Below are positions 8,017 through 16,721 of a DNA stretch of 64,000 bases, in pieces (within the stretch, counting starts at the first letter, position 1; each line of letters starts with the position of its first letter). Source of the DNA: Jannaschia maritima (lineage in GTDB: Bacteria > Pseudomonadota > Alphaproteobacteria > Rhodobacterales > Rhodobacteraceae). The position numbers and the translations under genes were made by a program. Location: positions 1-64,000 of the forward strand of contig NZ_JARGZA010000008.1 in the NCBI RefSeq assembly GCF_030973515.1, given 5' to 3'. The notes under the pieces were generated by a model, which was given only the letters and a program-made list of their open reading frames with translations, did no database searches and had not been told where the DNA came from.

Positions 8017-8370
8017 CGTCGCGCTTCCATCCCATCGCCGAACCCCTCCACTCGCGGTGGTCCTCTAATAACATAGGGTGGACCTGCGCCAGACCCCGGT
8101 CGGGAAATCGGCCCGGCGCCGCGCGGGCGCCGGACACCGGCGGACCGGACGAACGCCCGTCCCCTGCCGGTCCGGCCCCGTCCGCACGCCGGGCGTTCCC
8201 CGTTCCACCCATGGTCGGGCGAACCCCCACAGGAGAGTGATCGCCGCCCCGACGGGGTCCGCCCTTGGCCACCCGCCATAAGGGTTTGTTGTGGCCGGGG
8301 CCCATCCGTGCGAGGACGGCCGGAACGGAACGGGGGCGCGACGGCCCCGGCCTAACGTGGGGGCGGGGCG
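8017..8370. promoter_or_regulatory. Divergent intergenic region between pseB and wzc
   Basis: This 354-bp region must contain the promoters of both polysaccharide units. Its only AT-rich patch is CTCTAATAACATAGGG near 8064-8079; read on the minus strand it gives a TATGTT -10-like element about 55 bases before the pseB start. No convincing -35 partner was found. A GC-rich hairpin is at 8113-8133. Purine-rich GGGGGCGGGG just before 8371 could serve as the wzc ribosome binding site. No ORF longer than about 60 codons looks real here. Confidence 0.5.
8113..8133. other. Perfect GC-rich inverted repeat in the divergent promoter region
   Basis: CCGGCGCC-GCGCG-GGCGCCGG, 8-bp arms and a 5-base centre. 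It could be a regulator site or an RNA hairpin in a leader. It is the strongest inverted repeat in the pseB-wzc gap; function unknown. Confidence 0.35.
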
Positions 8371-10359
8371 ATGAACACCGTATCCAATCGCGCGGACCGA
8401 CGCGGCGGCCCCATGTCCACCGTGGAAGGGATCCAGCCGGTCCCCGGCCCCTCGGGCGCCGGTGAGGAGATCGACCTCGTCGCGCTCCTCGGCACGCTTT
8501 GGCGCGGCAAGCTGTGGATCGTCCTCGCCGGCATCCTGGCCGTATCGATCGGGGGGTTCTACGCCTTCCGCGTCGCGGTGCCGACATACAGCGCCACGGC
8601 CGTGGTCTCGCTGACCGGACAGGAACAGTCGATCGTCGACTTCGAGAGCGTGCTGTCCAGCCTCGGCGGGGACCAGGCCTCCGTCAACACCGAGATCGAG
8701 GTGATCCGCTCGCGTCAGTTGATCGAGATGGTCGTCGACCACCTGGACCTGCTGGACGACCCGGAGTTCAACGCCGCGGTCCGTCCCCATGAACCCGGCC
8801 TCCTGGACCGCCTGCCCTTCTACGAGGCGGCCGGGCCGGAGCCGCCGCCGACGCCCGAACGCCAGCTCGACCGTACCGTGGACGCGGTGCTCGACGTGCT
8901 GTCGATCAGCAACATCCGGCAAAGCATGGTCTTCCACATCACCGCCACCTCGGAGGACCCGCGCAAGGCGGCCGCGCTCGCCAACGCCGTGGCCCAGGCC
9001 TACATCGACGACCAGGTCGAGGCGAAGCTGGAGGCGACGGCCCGCGCCACGGAATGGCTGGGCGAGCGGATGGTCGAGTTGCGCGGCGATTTTGAGGATG
9101 CCCAGGCGGCGCTTCAGGACTTCAGCACCAACTCCGAGATCGTGACCTACGAAGGCCTCGCGGTGCTGAACCGGCAGATCAACGACCTGCGCGACCGGCT
9201 GTCCGGGGTCCGCGAGCAGCTGGACGCGACCGAAGGCACCGCACGCACCCGTCTGGAGGCGCAGGCGGTCGCCCTTCGGCGGACGCTGGACGACCTGGAG
9301 GAACGCATCGGCGCGCAGTCCGTCGCCCTGGCGGAGCGCCAGGAGCTGGAAAGCCAGGTGGAGCAGTTCCGCGTCCTGTTCGAGTATTTCCAGACCCGCC
9401 TGCGGGAAACCGCCGTGCAGCAGGGGATCCAGCAGGCCGACGCCCGCGTGCTGTCTCGTGCGGTCGTGCCGTTCGATCCGGTCGCCCCCCGAAAACCCCT
9501 CATCGTGGCCCTTTCCCTGATCCTGGGTCTGCTCGCGGGCGCGGGTGGCGTCCTCGCCAACGAACTGCGCCAGACCGGAGTGCGCAGCGGCGACGAGTTG
9601 GAGAAGATGTCGGGGCTCGTGGTCATGGGGCAACTCCCGCGGACCCCCGAGATCCGCAAGCGCGACAGCATCGCCCGCTACCTGCACGACAACCCGACGT
9701 CGCGATTGGCCGAGGCGATCCGCAACCTCCGGGTGTCCATCCTGCGATCCGGCTTCGACGCGACCTCCCGCGTCATCCTGTCGACGTCGTCGGTGCCCGG
9801 CGAGGGAAAGACGACCCAGTCGACCGCGCTCGCCCAGAGCTTCGCCGACACCGACATCCGGGTGCTGCTGGTCGAATGCGACATCCGGCGGCGTACGATG
9901 TCGCGCGCGATGGGGTTCTCCGACGAGTTCGGCCTGCTGGCGGTGCTGTCCGGCGAGGCCGAACTGGCCGACATCGTGCAGCGCGACGACAACATGCCCG
10001 GCGTGGACGTCCTCGTAGGCGACCGGGGCAAGACGAACCCGGTGGACGTGTTCTCGTCGGACGCGTTCGACCGCTTCCTCGACCGCGTCCGCCGCGACTA
10101 CGACGTGGTCGTGCTCGATGCCCCGCCTGTCCTGGCGGTGCCCGATGCGCGCGTGCTGGCGCCCAAGGCCGATACGGTCCTGTATGCGGTGAAATGGAAC
10201 GATACGCCCCGTACGGCGGTGCGCGAAGGGCTGCGTCTGCTGGAAACCGTGGGCGTGCGGCCTTCGGGACTGGTGCTGACCCAGGTCGATCTGAAGGGGC
10301 TGGCCCGCTATGGCTATGGCGATTATGGCCGGTACGGGCAGGGCTATTATGGCGATTGA
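8371..10359 (+). CDS. wzc: Polysaccharide co-polymerase / tyrosine autokinase (Wzc/Etk-like)
   Basis: Inner-membrane protein that controls chain length and couples polymerisation to export. The 662-residue protein has a Wzz domain with TM1 at about 47-66 and TM2 at about 376-396. Between them is a long periplasmic segment with heptad-like helices (about 200-345). A cytoplasmic BY-kinase domain follows: Walker A SSVPGEGKTT with Lys480, Walker A' LLVECDIRRR near 497-506, Walker B DVVVLDAPPV. The C-terminal tail is Tyr-rich, with six Tyr in RYGYGDYGRYGQGYYGD, the autophosphorylation cluster. The start could also be the ATG at 8413 (MSTVEG). It heads the export block of the plus-strand unit. No low-molecular-weight phosphatase partner is in the window. 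Confidence 0.92.
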   Translation: MNTVSNRADRRGGPMSTVEGIQPVPGPSGAGEEIDLVALLGTLWRGKLWIVLAGILAVSIGGFYAFRVAVPTYSATAVVSLTGQEQSIVDFESVLSSLGGDQASVNTEIEVIRSRQLIEMVVDHLDLLDDPEFNAAVRPHEPGLLDRLPFYEAAGPEPPPTPERQLDRTVDAVLDVLSISNIRQSMVFHITATSEDPRKAAALANAVAQAYIDDQVEAKLEATARATEWLGERMVELRGDFEDAQAALQDFSTNSEIVTYEGLAVLNRQINDLRDRLSGVREQLDATEGTARTRLEAQAVALRRTLDDLEERIGAQSVALAERQELESQVEQFRVLFEYFQTRLRETAVQQGIQQADARVLSRAVVPFDPVAPRKPLIVALSLILGLLAGAGGVLANELRQTGVRSGDELEKMSGLVVMGQLPRTPEIRKRDSIARYLHDNPTSRLAEAIRNLRVSILRSGFDATSRVILSTSSVPGEGKTTQSTALAQSFADTDIRVLLVECDIRRRTMSRAMGFSDEFGLLAVLSGEAELADIVQRDDNMPGVDVLVGDRGKTNPVDVFSSDAFDRFLDRVRRDYDVVVLDAPPVLAVPDARVLAPKADTVLYAVKWNDTPRTAVREGLRLLETVGVRPSGLVLTQVDLKGLARYGYGDYGRYGQGYYGD

Positions 10360-10464
10360 GGGACGCGGCGGCCACAGGTCGCCGCCGCCTCGATGACCGT
10401 GGTACCCTCGGGAGGAACGATCCGTATCCCCGACCGGGTGCGGGGGAACGGTGGAGTACGGTGC

Positions 10465-12618
10465 ATGGGGGCGGGATCGGCTTTGCTGCGGGCGATGGCG
10501 GGGCTTGCGCTGATGGCCACATGTGCCACGGCCCAGACGACGCGCGTCTTCGACACGTCGCCCGACCGGCCCCGCCTGACCTGGAACCTCTACGGTGCGC
10601 CCGGCCTGATCGACATGCCAACGGCGCGCGGCGCGCCCGACGGCGAACTTGCGTTGACGGTCAGCCATTTCGGTGGGCTGACCCGCAGCACCCTTACCTT
10701 TCAAATCCTGCCACGTCTGACGGGGTCGTTCCGCTACAGTCATCTGGAGAGATTCTCGGACCGAACGTCGGGCAACTACGATCGGTCCTTCGATCTGCGC
10801 TTCCGACTGCTCGACGAAGGACGATGGGGCTCCTGGACGCCTGCCGTGGCTGTCGGGTTGCAGGACTTCATCGGGACCGGATTGCAAACAGGCGAATATG
10901 TCGTTGCCACGAAAGCGATCACTCCGCGCTTCGATGCCAGCGTCGGCATCGGCTGGGGCCGGTTGGCGGGCGTTGGCTCGTTCGACAATCCACTTCGCGT
11001 CTTCGGTGACAGCTTAGCCGACCGACCCGGCCGCTCCGCCGGCGATCGGGGGGGCAATGCCAATTTCAACAGGTTGTTCCGCGGCAATGCCGCGATCTTC
11101 GGGGGAGCGTCATGGCAGGCGTCTGAGCGGTTAACCCTGTTGGCCGAATACTCGTCGGACGCCTATGCCCGGGCGCAGGCGGACGGTCTGTTCGAACGAC
11201 GCAGCCCGATCAGCTTCGGGTTCGACTACCAGGCGACGCGCCGGATGTCCGTCGGCGGCTACGTCATGCATGGGGACACCGCGGGGCTCCGCTTCACCTA
11301 TGCCCTGAACCCGGCCCGCCCCGATATCGCCGGCGGCGCGGAGGTCGGGCCCCCGCCCCTGACGCCGCGCCCGAGCGCCCGGTCCCAAGCGTTCTGGACC
11401 GCGCGGGCCACCGCCGAGCGGGTGCTGCGCGACCGTGTCGCCGAGGAACTGGAGACCGTCGACCTGAAGCTCGAAGCCCTGTCCGTCGGGCCGAACCAGG
11501 CCACGCTGCGCCTCCGCAACCCGACCTACGGGAACGAGGCGCAGGCCATCGGCCGGGCGGCGCGCGCGATGGCGCGGACGTTGCCCGCCGGGGTCGAGAC
11601 GTTCCGCATCGTGCCGGTGGTCGACGGACTGCCGGCTGCGACGATCACCCTGCGCCGCGGGGATCTGGAAGCGCTCGAGAACGATCCGGACGGTTCGTTC
11701 CGCATGCTGGCCCGAACCCGGATCGACGCCGCCGCGCCGGACGAGGATCCCGGGACCTTCGCGGACGGGCTGTACCCGCGCTTCGAATGGGACGTGGGGC
11801 CCTATCTGACCGCCAGCACCTTCGATCCGACGAACCCGCTGCGTCTGGATTTCGGCCTGGCCCTAGACGTCGCGTACCACGTCGTGCCGGGCCTCCTGGC
11901 CGAAGGACGCATCCAGGGCCGCGCCCTGGGCAACCGCGACGATCTGGTTCGCGGGTCGGGCTCGGGCGGACTGCCCCGCGTGCGCACGCTGGGGCCCAGG
12001 TACAACGATGCCGACGTCACGATGCCGCATGCGACCCTCACGCATCTGAGCCGACCGGCCGACGACGTCTACGCAAAGGCGACGGCCGGCTACCTCGAGC
12101 CGATGTACGGGGGCCTGGTCGGGGAACTGCTCTGGAAGCCCGCGAACAGTCGCCTCGCCCTCGGCGTCGAGGTGGCCTATGTGAAGCAACGCGACTTCGA
12201 TCAGGACCTGGGGTTCCGCGACTACGACGTCGTCACCGGACATGCCAGCGCCTACTATCGCTTCGCCAACGGGTTCAAGGGACAGCTCGACGTCGGGCGC
12301 TACCTGGCGGGGGACGTGGGCGCGACGCTGCGCGTCGACCGGACCTTCGCCAACGGGTGGTCGGTCGGGGCCTACGCCACCAAGACCGACGTCTCCTCGG
12401 AGGAGTTCGGCGAGGGTTCGTTCGACAAGGGCATCCTGATCGAGATTCCGATCTCGTGGTTCGGCGGCCAGCCCGAACGCAGCAGGCGGGGGATCCGCAT
12501 CCAACCGATCCAGCGCGACGGAGGGGCGCGCTTGTTCGTCCGCGACCGTCTGGAAGGCCTGGTGGAAGGGTACGACCGGGTCGACCTGGACCGCCGGTGG
12601 GGCAAGTTCTGGCGATGA
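10465..12618 (+). CDS. Outer-membrane exopolysaccharide protein YjbH/GfcD-like
   Basis: Beta-barrel-rich outer-membrane protein of the YjbH family (GfcD in group 4 capsule operons). The ATG at 10465 gives a clean signal peptide (MGAGSALLRAMAGLALMATCATAQ) and has a GGTGGAG upstream; the in-frame ATG at 10393 would place 24 extra residues before it. The mature protein begins with the family-typical NLYGAPGLIDMPTAR and contains the recurring aromatic strands of a porin-like barrel in both halves (about 40-300 and 450-690). The end overlaps the next gene as ATGA. It probably works with the YjbF/GfcB-like lipoprotein downstream. The exact biochemical role of YjbH is not established. Confidence 0.85.
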   Translation: MGAGSALLRAMAGLALMATCATAQTTRVFDTSPDRPRLTWNLYGAPGLIDMPTARGAPDGELALTVSHFGGLTRSTLTFQILPRLTGSFRYSHLERFSDRTSGNYDRSFDLRFRLLDEGRWGSWTPAVAVGLQDFIGTGLQTGEYVVATKAITPRFDASVGIGWGRLAGVGSFDNPLRVFGDSLADRPGRSAGDRGGNANFNRLFRGNAAIFGGASWQASERLTLLAEYSSDAYARAQADGLFERRSPISFGFDYQATRRMSVGGYVMHGDTAGLRFTYALNPARPDIAGGAEVGPPPLTPRPSARSQAFWTARATAERVLRDRVAEELETVDLKLEALSVGPNQATLRLRNPTYGNEAQAIGRAARAMARTLPAGVETFRIVPVVDGLPAATITLRRGDLEALENDPDGSFRMLARTRIDAAAPDEDPGTFADGLYPRFEWDVGPYLTASTFDPTNPLRLDFGLALDVAYHVVPGLLAEGRIQGRALGNRDDLVRGSGSGGLPRVRTLGPRYNDADVTMPHATLTHLSRPADDVYAKATAGYLEPMYGGLVGELLWKPANSRLALGVEVAYVKQRDFDQDLGFRDYDVVTGHASAYYRFANGFKGQLDVGRYLAGDVGATLRVDRTFANGWSVGAYATKTDVSSEEFGEGSFDKGILIEIPISWFGGQPERSRRGIRIQPIQRDGGARLFVRDRLEGLVEGYDRVDLDRRWGKFWR

Positions 12619-13280
12619 GCGTGCGGCGTATCCTCGGACCGGCGGGTCTTGCCCTCGTCCTGGCGCTCGCGTCCGGCTGCGACCGGATCGTCGATGCGGT
12701 CCCTTCGGTCGGCGCCCTCCTCGAACGCGCGGACGGCCCGCCCCCCGCCGCCGCCATCCTGGCGACTCTGTCGCGTCCGGGCCTCGCGCCGTTCGGCTCG
12801 GAGCAGCTCGTCGCCGTCCTGGAACGGCGCGACGTGGCCGCCGTCCTCCTGCCCGGCCCCACGGTGGCGGGCACGACGACCTGGATCGCCGCGGATGCGA
12901 CCACCGTCTCGGTCCGACACGATGGGCTGGTGGTCGCCACGCGCGGGTTGGCCCCCGACCTGATGCGGGCCGACCTGTCCGAGATCGCGTCCGCGCTGGA
13001 TGCCGGTGCGGGACCGGCCACGCGGGTGCACCGCCATCTCGACGGTCTCGACCGCGAGGTCGTCGCCGCCTACGCATGCCGGATACGGACGGAAGGGCCC
13101 GGAACCGTGACGATCCTGGGCAGGGCGATCCCCGCCCTCCACCTGACGGAGCGTTGCGCGAACGGTCGCGTCCGCTTCCGGAACGACTATTGGCGCGACC
13201 GGACCGGCCGATACGTGCGGTCCCGTCAGTGGATCGGCGAAGAAGCGGGCCATATCCGCCTCGAATACATCGGACCTTGA
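12615..13280 (+). CDS. YjbF/GfcB-family lipoprotein
   Basis: The 221-residue protein has a lipoprotein signal (GLALVLALASGC, lipobox Cys at about 22), so it is expected to be lipid-anchored in the periplasm. The remainder resembles the YjbF/GfcB family: a beta-rich periplasmic domain with the C-terminal NDYWRDRTGRYVRSRQWIG segment, where this family has its best-conserved Trp/Arg positions. It is coupled to the yjbH-like gene by an ATGA overlap. In E. coli yjbEFGH and gfcABCDE the equivalent gene also neighbours the barrel protein. No yjbG/gfcC homologue is visible here. Confidence 0.78.
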   Translation: MSVRRILGPAGLALVLALASGCDRIVDAVPSVGALLERADGPPPAAAILATLSRPGLAPFGSEQLVAVLERRDVAAVLLPGPTVAGTTTWIAADATTVSVRHDGLVVATRGLAPDLMRADLSEIASALDAGAGPATRVHRHLDGLDREVVAAYACRIRTEGPGTVTILGRAIPALHLTERCANGRVRFRNDYWRDRTGRYVRSRQWIGEEAGHIRLEYIGP

Positions 13281-13349
13281 CAAGGCACCGCCGAGTCAAG
13301 GCAAGAAGCAGCTAGCATTCACCACGATGCCCCCAACCGGAGATATGTC

Positions 13350-13688
13350 ATGAAAATCATCCTTCCCGCGCTCCTGGCCGCGGCCCTCGCCCTTCCGGCC
13401 GCCGCGCAGAACCTGTCCCCCGACGTGCAGGCGCAGGTCGTGCCGGGCGCGAACCTGACCCAGGTGGCGGCCGCCAACAACGTTCCGCTGCAGGACCTGG
13501 TCGCCTATGCGCAGAGCCAGGGCTTCACGACCACGACCATATCCGGTGGTGGTGCCGCGGCCGGTGGTGTCGCGTTGGGCGGTCTGGGCACCGCGGGTGC
13601 GGTCGTCGCGGGCGTGGTCGTCGTCGCCGGGGTGGCCGCCGCGCTGGACGACGATTCGTCGTCTTCGACCACCACGACCACGAACTGA
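13350..13688 (+). CDS. Small secreted or membrane protein with Ser/Thr tail (YjbE/GfcA-like by position)
   Basis: The 112-residue protein has a signal peptide (MKIILPALLAAALALPAAAQ). A LysM-like short helical segment follows (NLTQVAAANNVPLQDLVAYAQ, in fragments). Then comes a Gly/Ala/Val hydrophobic stretch at about 65-97 long enough to span a membrane, and finally an acidic-polar tail DDDSSSSTTTTTN. A GGAG sits nine bases before the ATG. The terminator at 13727-13755 ends its transcript. Small Thr-rich proteins (YjbE, GfcA) occur in the related enterobacterial operons. This one is assigned to that role by position and composition only, since no sequence similarity could be tested. Confidence 0.6.
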   Translation: MKIILPALLAAALALPAAAQNLSPDVQAQVVPGANLTQVAAANNVPLQDLVAYAQSQGFTTTTISGGGAAAGGVALGGLGTAGAVVAGVVVVAGVAAALDDDSSSSTTTTTN

Positions 13689-13726
13689 TCCCTCCGGGCG
13701 CGACGCGCCCCGGCGAGGGACCGGAG

Positions 13727-13755
13727 GAGCCGATCTGCAACAGGTCGGCTCTTTT
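13727..13755 (+). terminator. Rho-independent terminator after the small Thr-tailed protein gene
   Basis: Stem GAGCCGA / TCGGCTC (7 bp) with an 11-base loop, followed directly by TTTT. It separates the wzc-yjbH-yjbF-small protein unit from wza, so wza either relies on read-through or has its own promoter in 13756-13828. Confidence 0.75.
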
Positions 13756-13828
13756 CGTGTCGGGCGTCGATCCGCTCCGATCCCCGATCGATAGAGGTTG
13801 GACGTCGATCGAGCATTTCGGAGGTTGC

Positions 13829-15169
13829 ATGCGTTTCCCCCTGGTTCTGGCATTCTGCATCGCCCTTACGGGGTGCGGCGTGATTTACGTCTCGCCCTCC
13901 GTCCGCGACGTGGCCGCGGCCGGTCCCGTGCGCGTCCTGCCGCTGACGGCCGAAACGGTGCTGGTCGCCAACCGCTCCGATTACCGGGCCAAGACCCTGC
14001 CCGATGCCTTCTTCGCCACCGCGGGGACGCAGGCGAGGGCCGCTCCGGCGGGCGCGGTGCCGCCGTCCGCCCTCGACCGGCAGGTCCGGCCCGACGCGTT
14101 GCGTCTGATCCCGCCCCCGTCCGCCCCGATGGGGCCCTACATCATCGGCGTGGGCGACATCATCATCCTGGCGACCCGCTCCGGTGCCGACACGGTCGAA
14201 CAGCTGTCGGGCCTGCTCGCCTCCCAGAACCAGCGTCAGGGATACACGGTCCAGGACGACGGCGCGATCGCGGTGCCCGACGTCGGTCGGGTCCGCCTGG
14301 CGGGCCTGACCATCGACGAGGCGGAGGCGGCCGTCTTCGAAAGCCTCGTGGAGGCACGGATCACGCCCGCCTTCTCGCTCGAGATCGCGGAGTTCAACTC
14401 GAAGAACGTGTCCGTCGGCGGGGCCGTGGGCCAGGCCGCCCTGGTCCCGATCACCCTTCGGCCCCTGACCCTGACCGAGGCGCTGACCGCGGCGGGGGGC
14501 GTGCAGACCCGCGACGAGGAGTTCACCTCGATCCGCATCTACCGCGATGGACAACTCTATCAGATACCCTTGGAGGACTATCTCGCCCGCCCCGATCTCC
14601 AAAGCCTTCGCTTGGCGTCCCAGGACAGCGTGTATGTCGACGTGGCCTACGACACGGAACGGGCGCTGGCGTACTTCCAGGAACAGATCACCCGCGCGGA
14701 TTTCCGCCAGGGGCAACGGATCCAGGCCCTGTCGGAACTGCAGACGGCGGTCGACCTCCGGCGGGGCGAACTGATCGAGCGTCGCAGCAACTTCCAGACG
14801 CGGGCCGAACTGGATGCCGTCGATCGCGACTACGTGTACCTGACCGGGGAGGTCACGCGCCCGGCCCGCTTCCCCCTGCCCTTCGGCCGCACCGCGAACC
14901 TGGCGGATGCGCTCTACGACAACGACGGCTTCGACCTCGAGACCGGGAACTCGCGGCAACTGTACCTCCTGCGTGGTGCGGACGCGTTCGGCGGCGTCAC
15001 GGCATATCAACTGGACGCTTCCAACGCCGCGAACCTGATCCTCGCCACGAGGCTGGAACTGCGACCCAACGACGTGATCTTCGTGGCCGAGCAACCGATC
15101 ACGCGATGGAACCGGTCGATCACCCAGATCTTCCCGCAACTCGTCACGCTCGGGAACCTGACGAACTGA
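13829..15169 (+). CDS. wza: Polysaccharide export outer-membrane lipoprotein (Wza/GfcE-like)
   Basis: Forms the outer-membrane export channel for polysaccharide. The 446-residue protein begins with a lipoprotein signal (MRFPLVLAFCIALTGC), and a GGAGG lies five bases before the ATG at 13829, which decides this start over an upstream in-frame ATG at 13757. The poly_export domain (about 105-190: GPYIIGVGDIIIL, QDDGAIAVPDVGRVRLAGLT) is followed by SLBB-type repeats, the first at about 200-245 and the second around YVYLTGEVTRPARFPLPFGRT. The C-terminal NRSITQIFPQLVTL is the short helix expected for the Wza transmembrane alpha-barrel. It works with the Wzc-like kinase encoded upstream. Confidence 0.9.
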   Translation: MRFPLVLAFCIALTGCGVIYVSPSVRDVAAAGPVRVLPLTAETVLVANRSDYRAKTLPDAFFATAGTQARAAPAGAVPPSALDRQVRPDALRLIPPPSAPMGPYIIGVGDIIILATRSGADTVEQLSGLLASQNQRQGYTVQDDGAIAVPDVGRVRLAGLTIDEAEAAVFESLVEARITPAFSLEIAEFNSKNVSVGGAVGQAALVPITLRPLTLTEALTAAGGVQTRDEEFTSIRIYRDGQLYQIPLEDYLARPDLQSLRLASQDSVYVDVAYDTERALAYFQEQITRADFRQGQRIQALSELQTAVDLRRGELIERRSNFQTRAELDAVDRDYVYLTGEVTRPARFPLPFGRTANLADALYDNDGFDLETGNSRQLYLLRGADAFGGVTAYQLDASNAANLILATRLELRPNDVIFVAEQPITRWNRSITQIFPQLVTLGNLTN

Positions 15170-15368
15170 GGGACACGACCCCACCGCGAAGCCGGGCCGA
15201 GGGCGTCAGGTCGACCCGCCGATCGGTGCCCGGGCCCGGAACGCGACCCCTCCATCCGATCCCGTCGCGGGAGGTTCCGGGACGCGCGACGCACCGGCGG
15301 CACGCGGGACCGCGCCCGGAACCGACGCGCGCGACCCGATCCGATCGACGCCATTCCTTTCGCGACCT

Positions 15369-16643
15369 ATGGAGAACCCCGCTGACACAAACGTCGGGGA
15401 CGACCGGATGACACCACCCAAGCGGATCGTGATGACCGGCGCGACCGGCTTCGTCGGGTCGCAGGTCGTGCCGATCCTGCTGGAGAAGGGCGTCGAGGTC
15501 CTCGTCGTGAGCCGCGATCCGATGCGGGCCCCGAAACGCTTCCCCAATTGCAGGACGATCGGCTACGACGCCCTGGCGGACGAAGCCCGCGACACCGACG
15601 TGCTCGTGCATATGGCGACGCGAAACAACGACCGCGGGGGCGACGACGCGGATTTCCGGGCGGCAAATGTCGATCTGTTCCGTCGCGTCCTGGATACGGC
15701 CTGCGCCGCTGGTATTGGCCTGGTCGTCCACCTGTCGTCCCTGCACGCGCTCGACCCGGCAGATGCGTCTCCCTATGCGAAGTCGAAGCGCGAAGCGGAC
15801 GCCTTGGCCAGGGCGACCGTCGATCCCAGGGTGGTGACGCTCCATCTCGCGGCCGTGTACGGACGAGGGCCGGATGGCGCGCACGTGTATGCCGGGCGCT
15901 TGAAGACGATCGAGCGGCTCCCAAACGCGCTGCGCCCGGTCGCGTTCGCTTGCCTATCCGCGCTGCGCCCGACCCTTTCGGCGGACCGTCTGGCCGAGCA
16001 TCTGCTGATGCCGCCGGGGGAGGACGCGATCCTTTCGGATGGTCAGCGAGACAACACGGTCTACGCGGCCATTACGGCGATCCTGGATGTCGTGGTCGCC
16101 GCCGCGATCTTCATCCTGTTGTTCTGGTTGCTCCTGCTGATCTGGGCCGCCGTTCGGCTCGACTCGCGAGGCCCCGGCCTGTTCGTGCAGGAGCGCGTGG
16201 GTCGCGATGGAAAGCACTTCTCGTGTTGGAAGTTCCGGACGATGCGGGTCGGCGTCCAGCAGGCGGGAACGCATGAATTGTCCGGTTCGGCCGTGACCCG
16301 GGTGGGTCGCATCCTCCGACCCCTCAAGCTCGACGAACTACCGCAGGCCTGGAACCTCTTGAACCGGAGCATGTCGATCGTGGGTCCGCGACCCTGCCTC
16401 CCCGTTCAGCGCGAACTCGTGGATGCACGCGACCGACGCGGCGTCCTCGACATACGACCCGGGATCACCGGCCTTTCGCAAGTCGAGGACATCGACATGA
16501 GCACGCCATGCAGGCTCGCCCGACGGGACGCCGACTACGTCGCGCTCCGCAGCATTCCCCTCGATCTGAAGCTCATGGTCCGGACGGTCGGGGGCGGCGG
16601 ACGCGGGGATCGGACGGATCGGATGTCCGACGAGCCCCGATAG
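15369..16643 (+). CDS. Fused SDR epimerase/dehydratase and initiating phosphoglycosyltransferase
   Basis: Two domains sit in one 424-residue frame. Residues about 17-205 are an extended SDR: MTGATGFVGSQVV, the motif HLSSLHALD, and catalytic-type YAKSK. This part is shorter than a full epimerase (about 300) and may lack much of the substrate-binding half. Residues about 230-415 are a monotopic phosphoglycosyltransferase of the WcaJ/PglC/WbaP catalytic-core type. They show a hydrophobic re-entrant helix (AAIFILLFWLLLLIWAAV), VQERVGRDGKHFSCWKFRTM, LKLDELPQAWNLL, SIVGPRPCLP and RPGITGLSQV. The latter transfers sugar-1-phosphate to undecaprenyl phosphate, starting repeat-unit assembly. No stop or frameshift separates the domains. 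An internal ATG start for the PGT alone cannot be excluded. Confidence 0.82.
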   Translation: MENPADTNVGDDRMTPPKRIVMTGATGFVGSQVVPILLEKGVEVLVVSRDPMRAPKRFPNCRTIGYDALADEARDTDVLVHMATRNNDRGGDDADFRAANVDLFRRVLDTACAAGIGLVVHLSSLHALDPADASPYAKSKREADALARATVDPRVVTLHLAAVYGRGPDGAHVYAGRLKTIERLPNALRPVAFACLSALRPTLSADRLAEHLLMPPGEDAILSDGQRDNTVYAAITAILDVVVAAAIFILLFWLLLLIWAAVRLDSRGPGLFVQERVGRDGKHFSCWKFRTMRVGVQQAGTHELSGSAVTRVGRILRPLKLDELPQAWNLLNRSMSIVGPRPCLPVQRELVDARDRRGVLDIRPGITGLSQVEDIDMSTPCRLARRDADYVALRSIPLDLKLMVRTVGGGGRGDRTDRMSDEPR

Positions 16644-16721
16644 GACCCGAAGCGCGCCGAGGCCGACTTACGGCTCCGCGCCGGAACCTTTAACGTCGGT
16701 CCCAAGCAGGAGCGGTCAGGC

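Noticed and set aside
8065-10887. A 940-codon open frame on the minus strand across wzc
   Set aside because: It lies antisense to a clear Wzc kinase, is rich in Arg/His/Gln/Asp in the manner of GC-rich shadow frames, and has no recognisable domain. Similar long antisense frames elsewhere (for example 2095-4812 plus, 20761-23544 minus, 22163-24475 minus, 48053-50281 plus, 56476-58908 plus) were rejected for the same reason.
13277-13318. TTGACA at the end of the yjbF-like gene as -35 of a promoter for the small protein
   Set aside because: The only -10-like element (TAGCAT at 13313) is 30 bases away instead of 16-18, so it does not form a plausible sigma-70 promoter.
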